A stretch of DNA of 11,022 bases from an uncultured Eubacterium sp. (GTDB lineage Bacteria; Bacillota; Clostridia; Oscillospirales; Acutalibacteraceae). The notes below the pieces were generated by a model. That model did not search any database and had not been told where the DNA came from. It saw only the letters and a list, made by a program, of their open reading frames with translations. Of this stretch, positions 1-6,546 are shown in pieces; the first letter of the stretch is position 1, and the number at the start of each line of letters is the position of its first letter. Position numbers and translations under genes: made by a program. Where the stretch lies: the NCBI GenBank assembly GCA_910577215.1, contig CAJTMQ010000031.1, positions 1 through 11,022 on the forward strand, in the 5' to 3' direction.

Positions 1-1
1 G

Positions 2-7
2 TATAAT
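2..7 (+). promoter_or_regulatory. Candidate -10 box for the ymdB transcript
   Basis: A perfect TATAAT hexamer lies at the extreme left edge, 33 bases before the TTG start of the metallophosphoesterase gene. Its -35 element would fall outside the window, so only half of the promoter can be seen. The DNA here is AT-rich, so a chance match is possible. Confidence 0.4.
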
Positions 8-40
8 AAATTAACTTTATATATAGAAATTGGTGCAATT

Positions 41-814
41 TTGAAAATACTTACTATTGGCGATGTTGTTTCAAAGCAGGGCTGTGATTATTTAATGCAG
101 AAGCTGCCTGCTTTAAAAAGAGAATTTGCCGCAGACCTTGTTATTGTTAACGGCGAAAATTCCGCAATAGGAAACGGTATATTGCCGCAAAGTGCAAGAT
201 TTATTTTTGGCTGCGGTGCTGATGTGATAACACTCGGTAATCACAGTCTAAAACGAATGGAAATCTATCCGTTTCTTGAAGAAAACGAGTACGTTATACG
301 TCCTGCAAATTATCACCCCTCTGCTCCCGGCAAGGGAATGACAATTATTGACAAGGGCTATATCCGTGTTGCCGTAATCAATCTTCAGGGTGCAATTTAC
401 CTTGAGCCCATACGCAACCCGTTTGATGTGATTGATGAACTTATCAATGAAGCGGAAAAGGCAGACTGCAGAATTATTATCATTGATTTTCATGCCGAGG
501 CAACGAGTGAAAAACGCGGTATGGGATATTATATTGATGGCAGGGTTTCCGCTATTTTCGGAACACATACTCATGTGCAGACATCTGACAATCAGATTTT
601 ACCGAACGGTACTGGTTATATAACAGACATAGGTATGACTGGACCTCTGCATTCCGTTTTGGGTGTTTCAACCGAGCTGGCAATTGAGAAAATGAAAACA
701 GGTCTGCCTGTAAGATTTAAAAATGAGGACGGGCCTTGTACAATTGAAGGTTGTCTGTTTGATATTGACAACAAAACAGGTAAAACCGTAGGCACTGAGA
801 TTTTCAGGAGGTAA
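41..814 (+). CDS. ymdB: YmdB-family metallophosphoesterase (TIGR00282 type)
   Basis: The 257-residue protein matches the YmdB family along its whole length. In Bacillus subtilis YmdB is a cytoplasmic phosphodiesterase acting on 2',3'-cyclic nucleotides and influencing biofilm and motility decisions. Metal-binding residues are all visible: D8 (GDVV), E39-N40 (NGEN), N67-H68 (GNH), H151 (DFHAEATSEK) and H176/H178 (GTHTH). The C-terminal ITDIGMTGP stretch is also typical. The start is TTG: no ATG or GTG lies upstream in frame within the window, and this start gives the expected MKILTIGDVV N-terminus. A weak GGTG at 32-35 is the only ribosome-binding-site-like sequence. The family usually has a Trp-Asp pair just after GNH; here that stretch reads SLKR. 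The next gene begins two bases after the stop, so the two are probably cotranscribed. Confidence 0.95.
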   Translation: MKILTIGDVVSKQGCDYLMQKLPALKREFAADLVIVNGENSAIGNGILPQSARFIFGCGADVITLGNHSLKRMEIYPFLEENEYVIRPANYHPSAPGKGMTIIDKGYIRVAVINLQGAIYLEPIRNPFDVIDELINEAEKADCRIIIIDFHAEATSEKRGMGYYIDGRVSAIFGTHTHVQTSDNQILPNGTGYITDIGMTGPLHSVLGVSTELAIEKMKTGLPVRFKNEDGPCTIEGCLFDIDNKTGKTVGTEIFRR

Positions 815-816
815 AT

Positions 817-2316
817 ATGGCAAAGAAAATAATTTTACTGATTCTATCTGCCGCAGTTATAATTACAATGTTTTCCGCCTGCTCCGCTCAGACTGAAGAA
901 CCGGAAAATACAACAGCGCCTCCTGTGCAACAAAAGAACTTCATTCCGACTGATGATACTACATTTAAGCTGAGCTATACTCAGTCTGACAGTTTAAATC
1001 CCTATGAATGCATAACACAGAACAATCAGCTTCTTTCACAGCTTGTTTTTGAAAGCCTTTTCAATCTTGACGAAAACTACAAATCAAGCCTGAACCTTGC
1101 CTCAAGCTACAGATACACCAATCCCAAAACACTTGAGGTTACAATTCCGGGCGGGCTTACTTTTTCAGACGGCTCGGCTCTTACGGCAGATGATATAACC
1201 TACTCCTTCAGAAAAGCCGCCGAATCGAGCTACTGGGGTAATTCATTAAACGGAATTTCCTCCTGCAATGCCGCATCTGCAACGGTTATAGAATTTCATC
1301 TTCGCTATCCGAACAGCTATGCACAGAATTTGCTTATATTCCCGATAATGAGCACAAACACTGATGATAACGGTTATCCTGTAGGAAGCGGAAGATACTG
1401 TTTTGCAAAAGAAAACGGCGAAACCGTACTTAAAGCAAATGTGAGCGATGATTTCAGTCCTCACCTCACTTCAATTCATCTTGAAAACATAACATCATAT
1501 GAATCTATTGACAATGCTGTCAATATAGGCAATATAAGCTTTGCATTCCGTGATTTAAGCAGAGATTCTTCAAGAAAAATCAGTTCAAACAAAAAAATGG
1601 TGAATATGAATAATCTCGTTTATATAGGTATAAATAACAACAGCGGTATTACCGCAAATTCATATATAAGAAAAGCCATATCATTGGCGGTAAACCGCGA
1701 AGCCCTTGTTAAAAGTGCTTACGGTAACTTTGCTCACGAAGCAACCACTGTATTTAATCCTGATTTTGAACTTTCCGAAACTCAGATTTTTGATACCTCA
1801 ACAGATGCAAATGCAGCTAAACAGGCTATTGCACAAAGCGGAGTATCCGATCTTTCAATTTCACTGCTTGTTAACAACAGTAATTCAGACCGCGCCACAT
1901 GTGCAAAGCTGATAAAACAACAGCTGGAGACTGTCGGCTTTCAGGTTAATCTTGTAACAGCAAGCACCTATGAGGATTACGAAAAACGCATTACGGATGA
2001 GCAGTTTGATATTTATGTAGGCGAAACAAAGGTTACGCCCGATATGTCGCTTCAGACTTTCTTCTCCTCAGACGGAAGCACACATTACGGAATAAATACT
2101 GAAGAATGCAATGCTGCTGCGGAATACGGCAAATATATAAACGGAGAAACGGAACTTGGTACCTTTCTTCTTGCATTTTCAGATGAAATGCCGTATATTC
2201 CCCTGCTTTACAGAAAGGGCATGATTTGTTTTTCAAAAGCTATGAATGGTGATATGCAGGGAACATATACAAACTGCTTTGCAAACATAGAAAATTGGTA
2301 CTTTAAAGCAGAATAG
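817..2316 (+). CDS. Family 5 extracellular solute-binding lipoprotein (peptide/nickel type)
   Basis: The 499-residue protein resembles the DppA/OppA (SBP_bac_5) class of ABC-transporter binding proteins, which capture peptides, nickel complexes or sugars outside the membrane. It starts with MAKK, a hydrophobic segment, and a lipobox FSAC with the lipidated cysteine at residue 22, followed by a polar linker. Family-like stretches include SLNPYECITQNNQLLSQLVF (about 59-78) and the signature-like FSDGSALTADDITYSFRKA (116-134); the C-terminal part keeps a P-x-I-P-L-L-Y motif. Length is slightly below the usual 500-550. AGGAGGT at 806-812 places the ATG firmly. No permease or ATPase gene lies nearby, so it either serves a transporter encoded elsewhere or has another envelope role. 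The ligand cannot be told from sequence. Confidence 0.88.
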   Translation: MAKKIILLILSAAVIITMFSACSAQTEEPENTTAPPVQQKNFIPTDDTTFKLSYTQSDSLNPYECITQNNQLLSQLVFESLFNLDENYKSSLNLASSYRYTNPKTLEVTIPGGLTFSDGSALTADDITYSFRKAAESSYWGNSLNGISSCNAASATVIEFHLRYPNSYAQNLLIFPIMSTNTDDNGYPVGSGRYCFAKENGETVLKANVSDDFSPHLTSIHLENITSYESIDNAVNIGNISFAFRDLSRDSSRKISSNKKMVNMNNLVYIGINNNSGITANSYIRKAISLAVNREALVKSAYGNFAHEATTVFNPDFELSETQIFDTSTDANAAKQAIAQSGVSDLSISLLVNNSNSDRATCAKLIKQQLETVGFQVNLVTASTYEDYEKRITDEQFDIYVGETKVTPDMSLQTFFSSDGSTHYGINTEECNAAAEYGKYINGETELGTFLLAFSDEMPYIPLLYRKGMICFSKAMNGDMQGTYTNCFANIENWYFKAE

Positions 2317-2327
2317 TTCATATTCTC

Positions 2328-2356
2328 TTGCTAACTGAGATAAAATATATTATAAT
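2328..2356 (+). promoter_or_regulatory. Sigma-A-type promoter for yloU-fakA-recG
   Basis: A TTGCTA -35 box (2328-2333, four of six consensus bases) is separated by exactly 17 bases from a perfect TATAAT -10 box (2351-2356). Transcription would begin near 2363, leaving a leader of about 45 bases before the yloU ATG. This suggests that the yloU group has its own promoter, separate from the lipoprotein transcript. I see no clear terminator hairpin between the two groups, so read-through is possible. Confidence 0.7.
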
Positions 2357-2408
2357 CAATAAATAATACAACTTATCAACATTAAATTCTATGAACGGAG
2401 GTTCGTTT

Positions 2409-2765
2409 ATGGTTAAATTTGAAAATCCTAACGGATATATTGAAATCACAAACAATTACTTTGGAACACTTGTAGGCAAGGCTGCTCAGTCCTGCTTCGG
2501 CGTTACGGGAATGGTGAATTCCAATCCTATTCAAAGTGTTAAATCAATTATAAAAAACCGTGTGGGCAGTGATAATTCATGCCAGGGTGTTATTGTTAAA
2601 AGCATTAACGGAAGCCTTGTTATTGACCTTCACATTTCAGTTTCATACGGTGTTAACATTGCTGCAATTGCAGACAGTATTACGAACAAGGTCAGATATA
2701 CCGTTGAGTCTGTTACAGATCTTAAAGTATCAAAGGTCAATGTGTTTGTTGACGCAATAAATTAA
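2409..2765 (+). CDS. yloU: Asp23/Gls24 family envelope stress protein YloU
   Basis: This 118-residue protein matches the Asp23/Gls24 family (PF03780), small proteins linked to alkaline and cell-envelope stress in Firmicutes. Typical features are the opening GYIEITNNYFGTLVGKAA, the central CFGVTGMV, the strand pattern VIDLHISVSYGVNI, and the ending KVRYTVESVTDLKVSKVNVF. No signal peptide or membrane segment is visible. An in-frame ATG lies 18 bases upstream at 2391, but a strong GGAGG (2397-2401) sits inside that extension, 7 bases before the ATG at 2409; the shorter start also matches family lengths (about 120 residues). The gene is followed 15 bases later by fakA, an arrangement seen widely in Firmicutes. 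Its biochemical role remains poorly defined. Confidence 0.92.
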   Translation: MVKFENPNGYIEITNNYFGTLVGKAAQSCFGVTGMVNSNPIQSVKSIIKNRVGSDNSCQGVIVKSINGSLVIDLHISVSYGVNIAAIADSITNKVRYTVESVTDLKVSKVNVFVDAIN

Positions 2766-2780
2766 AGGAGATTATTCTTG

Positions 2781-4439
2781 ATGATTACAGGTAAAATGTT
2801 TCGGGACGGAATAATATCCGCTTCAAATAATATTGCAAACAGCCGTCAGGCAGTTGATGCATTAAATATTTTCCCTGTTCCTGACGGAGACACAGGAACA
2901 AATATGAGTATGACAATAGGTGCTGCGGCTAAGGAAATGGCTGTTTTGCCTGACAGCTGCACCATTGAAGAAGCTTCTTCACGCTGTGCATCTGCTCTTT
3001 TAAGAGGAGCAAGAGGAAACAGCGGTGTTATTCTTTCTCTAATATTCAGAGGATTTTCAAAGGCATTCAAGGGTCTTGAAACAGCGGACGCAAAGGCAAT
3101 TGCCAAAGCATTTTCCGAGGGTGTTGAAGCTGCATATAAGGCTGTAATGAAACCAACAGAGGGTACAATCTTAACAGTTATCCGCAAAGCCTCAGAGGCG
3201 GCAAGCGAACTTGCAAAAACAGAAGAAAGTCCTATGGAGGTTGCATCTGCCGCCCTTAAAGCTGCTATTGAAGCACTTGCAAAAACACCGGATCAGCTTC
3301 CTGTTCTGAAAAAAGCAGGGGTTGTTGATGCAGGCGGTCAGGGACTTGTACTTATATTGCAGGGCTTTGAAAGTGTATTTGACAACGATGCAATTGTACA
3401 GCCGCTTGAAGGAAGTGCGGTTACACCTGTTTCAGCTCCTGATAAGAGTACGGTTGCAGAGGCTTCAGACGATATTGAATTCGGATATTGCTCCGAATTT
3501 CTTATCGAAAAGGCAAATGATGCAAAGGAAAAGGATCCGTTAAAGCTTCGTGCTTTTCTTGAATCAATCGGTGACTGTGTTGTTGTGGTTGATGACAGTG
3601 ACATTATTAAGGTTCATGTTCATTCAAATCAGCCGGGAAACGTTATCCAAGCTGCTCTTAAATACGGTCAGCTTATAAATATTAAAATAGACAATATGCG
3701 CTACCAGCACAGAAATGCAAACGAAGGTGTTAAAGAGGGCGAAGAGCCTGTTATGCCGAAGGCAGATCCTGTTAATGAATACGGCTTTGTTGCAGTTTGT
3801 GCGGGCGAAGGACTTACCGAGCTTTTCAAGGACATTGGCGCAGATATAGTTGTAAGCGGCGGACAGACTATGAATCCGTCTACAGACGACATTCTTAACG
3901 CTGTCATGGCAACACCTGCAAAAACCGTTTTCGTGCTGCCGAATAACAAAAACATAATTATGGCTGCCGAACAGGCTATTCCGCTTGCTGAGGGCAGAGA
4001 GGTAAGAGTTCTTCAGACTAAAACTGTTCCGCAGGGTATTTCTGCTATGCTTATGTTTGATGAATGTGATGATACCGATACAAATCAGATGAATATGATG
4101 GAAGCTGCAGAAAATGTTTCCACCGCTCAGGTTACCTTTGCCGCAAGGGACAGCGAAATTGACGGCAAGCCTATTGAGCAGGGTGAAATAATGGGACTCT
4201 GCAACGGCAAAATCAAGTTTACGGGAACAGATGTTGCTGATATTGCTTTCAAATCTGCAGATAGAATATTCAAAAAGAATCAAAGCAGTTTAATTACGAT
4301 CATTTACGGTGAAGAGGCAGATGAAGAAACCGCTGCTGCAGTTGAAGAAAAACTGCATGCAAAATACGGTGATGATGTTGAAATCAACATCGTAAACGGC
4401 GGTCAGCCAATTTACTATTTTATAATTTCAGTGGAGTAA
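2781..4439 (+). CDS. fakA: Fatty acid kinase catalytic subunit FakA (YloV, DhaL/DAK2 domain)
   Basis: The 552-residue protein matches YloV/FakA along its full length. FakA phosphorylates fatty acids bound to a DegV-family FakB protein, making acyl-phosphate for phospholipid synthesis by PlsX/PlsY. The N-terminal DhaL kinase domain shows the metal/ATP motif FPVPDGDTGTNM (Asp35 and Asp37), then LLRGARGNSGVILS (about 74-87) and GVVDAGGQGL (about 180-189). The middle domain has Cys237 and the HVH pair 279/281, consistent with the zinc site described for FakA. The C-terminal domain has GGQTMNPSTDDI (about 360) and LPNNKNI. AAAGGAG at 2764-2770 serves either the TTG at 2778 or the adjacent ATG at 2781; I prefer ATG. 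No fakB gene is present here. The stop lies two bases before recG, implying cotranscription. Confidence 0.94.
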   Translation: MITGKMFRDGIISASNNIANSRQAVDALNIFPVPDGDTGTNMSMTIGAAAKEMAVLPDSCTIEEASSRCASALLRGARGNSGVILSLIFRGFSKAFKGLETADAKAIAKAFSEGVEAAYKAVMKPTEGTILTVIRKASEAASELAKTEESPMEVASAALKAAIEALAKTPDQLPVLKKAGVVDAGGQGLVLILQGFESVFDNDAIVQPLEGSAVTPVSAPDKSTVAEASDDIEFGYCSEFLIEKANDAKEKDPLKLRAFLESIGDCVVVVDDSDIIKVHVHSNQPGNVIQAALKYGQLINIKIDNMRYQHRNANEGVKEGEEPVMPKADPVNEYGFVAVCAGEGLTELFKDIGADIVVSGGQTMNPSTDDILNAVMATPAKTVFVLPNNKNIIMAAEQAIPLAEGREVRVLQTKTVPQGISAMLMFDECDDTDTNQMNMMEAAENVSTAQVTFAARDSEIDGKPIEQGEIMGLCNGKIKFTGTDVADIAFKSADRIFKKNQSSLITIIYGEEADEETAAAVEEKLHAKYGDDVEINIVNGGQPIYYFIISVE

Positions 4440-4441
4440 AA

Positions 4442-6469
4442 ATGATTAGCCTGAGCAGTGATATAAAATATATCAAGGGTGTTGGTGAAAAAAGAGCCGA
4501 GCTTTTTAGAAAGCTCGGCATTCTTGACGTTCGGCAGCTTGTTCATTTTTATCCCAGAAAATATCAGGACTGGTCACAGGAAATGACTGCCGCTCAGTGC
4601 GAAAGCGGTGAAAACGCCTGCATAAAAGCAACACTGATGACACCTGTTAAGGAACATATGATCAGAAAAGGTATGACTGTTTTCAAATGTAATTTCACAG
4701 ACGGTGAAACCGTTATTCATGTTACGCTTTTCAACAACAAATACCTTGCAAAATCATTAAGGCAATATAATGACTACATACTTTACGGCAAGATTGAAAA
4801 AACGCTTACCTCTGCAAATATGAGCTCACCGAAAATTGAAGAGGCAGAAAAGAATATCGGAATTCACCCAATATATTCTGCAACGGAAAAGCTAAATTCA
4901 AAAGCAATAGGCAAAGTTGTTAAAACAGCACTTGATTCCCTGCCGCCTTTTGATGAAACGCTTGATACGGATTTCCGCCTGAAATACGGTTTGGCTTCGC
5001 TTGATTTTGCAATCAGGCAAATCCACTTCCCCGAAAGCTTTGAAAATCTTGAAAAGGCAAGATACCGCCTTATTTTTGAAGAGCTTTTAATTCTTCAGCT
5101 TGGCTTGCTCAAGCTAAAAAGCAAAAAGAAAAATGAAACAGCAATTCATATAAACAAGAATTATACCAAAGAATTCTACAGTCTGTTACCCTTTGCTCCA
5201 ACGAATGCACAGAAACGGGCAATATCCGAATGCATTGAGGATATGAGCAAAGAATATGCAATGAACAGACTTGTTCAGGGTGATGTAGGAAGCGGCAAGA
5301 CAGCCGTTGGTGCAGGTGTAATATACACCGCAGTCAAAAACGGCTTTCAATGTGCATTAATGGCGCCTACGGAGATACTGGCAGCACAGCACATGGATAC
5401 CATTTCCCAAATGCTTTCCCCCACAGGAATCAAAATAGATTTGCTTACAGGAAGTACAAATGCCAAACAAAAACATGAAATAAAAAGCAGACTTATAAAC
5501 GGAGAAACAGACCTTGTTATCGGAACACATGCACTTATTCAGAATGATGTTGAATTCAGAAACCTCGGTGTTGTTATAACAGACGAGCAGCACCGCTTCG
5601 GTGTGAACCAGCGTGCAAATCTGGCAATGAAGGGCAATGAGGTTCATACGCTTGTAATGAGTGCAACACCCATACCAAGAACACTTGCACTTATGATTTA
5701 CGGTGATCTTGATATTTCCGTGCTTGATGAGCTTCCTGCAGGCAGACGGAAAATCAGAACAGATGTTGTTGACACACGCTACCACAAGCGTATATACGAA
5801 TTTGTAAAAAAAGCAATTGCCCGCGGCGAACAGGCATATATCGTCTGCCCGCTTGTTGAGGAGGGTGAAACAGACCTGCTGCCTGCAACACAGTATGCAG
5901 AAAAGCTTGCACAAAATGAATTTAAAGGCTATAACATCGGATTGCTTCACGGAAAAATGAAAGCAAAGGATAAAGATAATGTAATGACCGCCTTTTCAGA
6001 CGGCAGTATTAAAATACTTGTTTCAACAACCGTTATTGAGGTTGGTGTTGATGTTCCGAATGCAACGGTTATGGTTATTGAAAATGCCGAACGCTTTGGG
6101 CTTTCCCAGCTTCATCAGCTCAGGGGACGTGTCGGCAGAGGCTCTGTGCAGTCTTACTGTATCCTTGTTTCGGACAGCAAAAGCGAAACTGCACAGAACA
6201 GGCTTGCAATTATGAAAGAATATTCAGACGGCTTTAAAATTGCCGATGAAGATCTGAAGCAGCGCGGACCCGGAGATTTTTTCGGCAACCGCCAGCACGG
6301 GCTTCCCGATTTGAAAATTGCCGATATGCTTGAAGATACCGAAACGCTTACACTTTGCAGAAAAGCAGCAGATGAAATTCTTGCTGAGGATTACAATCTG
6401 GATTTGCCCAAAAATAAAAATCTTGCACAAGCCATTTCCGATATGTTCAGAAATTCAGTTTCAAATTAA
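4442..6469 (+). CDS. recG: ATP-dependent DNA helicase RecG
   Basis: The 675-residue protein is a complete RecG (Bacillus 682, E. coli 693), a superfamily 2 double-strand DNA translocase that remodels stalled replication forks and branch-migrates Holliday junctions. The N-terminal segment IKYIKGVGEKRAELFRKLGI is the usual RecG opening and leads into the wedge/OB domain. Helicase motifs follow in order: Walker A GDVGSGKT (280-287), APTEILA (motif Ia), DEQH (381-384), SATPIPRT (from 407), and QLRGRVGRG (from 559). The C-terminal GPGDFFGNRQHG corresponds to the translocation (TRG) region. GGAG at 4433-4436 lies at the end of fakA, 5 bases before the ATG. It is the last gene of the yloU group and is followed by a hairpin terminator. 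Confidence 0.97.
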   Translation: MISLSSDIKYIKGVGEKRAELFRKLGILDVRQLVHFYPRKYQDWSQEMTAAQCESGENACIKATLMTPVKEHMIRKGMTVFKCNFTDGETVIHVTLFNNKYLAKSLRQYNDYILYGKIEKTLTSANMSSPKIEEAEKNIGIHPIYSATEKLNSKAIGKVVKTALDSLPPFDETLDTDFRLKYGLASLDFAIRQIHFPESFENLEKARYRLIFEELLILQLGLLKLKSKKKNETAIHINKNYTKEFYSLLPFAPTNAQKRAISECIEDMSKEYAMNRLVQGDVGSGKTAVGAGVIYTAVKNGFQCALMAPTEILAAQHMDTISQMLSPTGIKIDLLTGSTNAKQKHEIKSRLINGETDLVIGTHALIQNDVEFRNLGVVITDEQHRFGVNQRANLAMKGNEVHTLVMSATPIPRTLALMIYGDLDISVLDELPAGRRKIRTDVVDTRYHKRIYEFVKKAIARGEQAYIVCPLVEEGETDLLPATQYAEKLAQNEFKGYNIGLLHGKMKAKDKDNVMTAFSDGSIKILVSTTVIEVGVDVPNATVMVIENAERFGLSQLHQLRGRVGRGSVQSYCILVSDSKSETAQNRLAIMKEYSDGFKIADEDLKQRGPGDFFGNRQHGLPDLKIADMLEDTETLTLCRKAADEILAEDYNLDLPKNKNLAQAISDMFRNSVSN

Positions 6470-6484
6470 TATTGTAACAAAAGA

Positions 6485-6540
6485 AAGCCGAAGAAATGTG
6501 TATTATACTATCACATCTCTTCGGCTTAATATTTTAATTT
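6485..6540. terminator. Bidirectional rho-independent terminator between recG and the pseudokinase gene
   Basis: Bases 6485-6500 pair with 6512-6527 to form a 16-bp stem with one A-C mismatch and an 11-base AT-rich loop. The outer 10 bp (AAGCCGAAGA against TCTTCGGCTT) are perfect. On the plus strand the hairpin is followed by a T-rich run (6528-6540); on the minus strand by TCTTTTGTTAC. It starts 16 bases after the recG stop and ends 20 bases before the stop of the convergent gene, so it can serve both. Confidence 0.88.
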
Positions 6541-6546
6541 CTATTA

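Noticed and set aside
2391..2408. Upstream ATG extension of yloU
   Set aside because: The GGAGG ribosome binding site for the ATG at 2409 lies within it, and family members start near the shorter form.
2317..2408. Possible terminator or riboswitch between the lipoprotein gene and yloU
   Set aside because: Only very short AGTT/AACT pairing is visible, with no stable hairpin and T-tract; the region is explained by the promoter.
3624..4283. Antisense open frame of 219 codons inside fakA
   Set aside because: It lies wholly opposite a strongly supported fakA, its translation is rich in Cys/His/Asn/Phe with no recognisable domain, and it has no convincing ribosome binding site. It is a shadow of fakA codon use.
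5357..5950. Antisense open frame of 197 codons inside recG
   Set aside because: It overlaps the RecG helicase motifs on the other strand. The Cys-rich composition is typical of a reverse-frame shadow and no family resemblance is seen.
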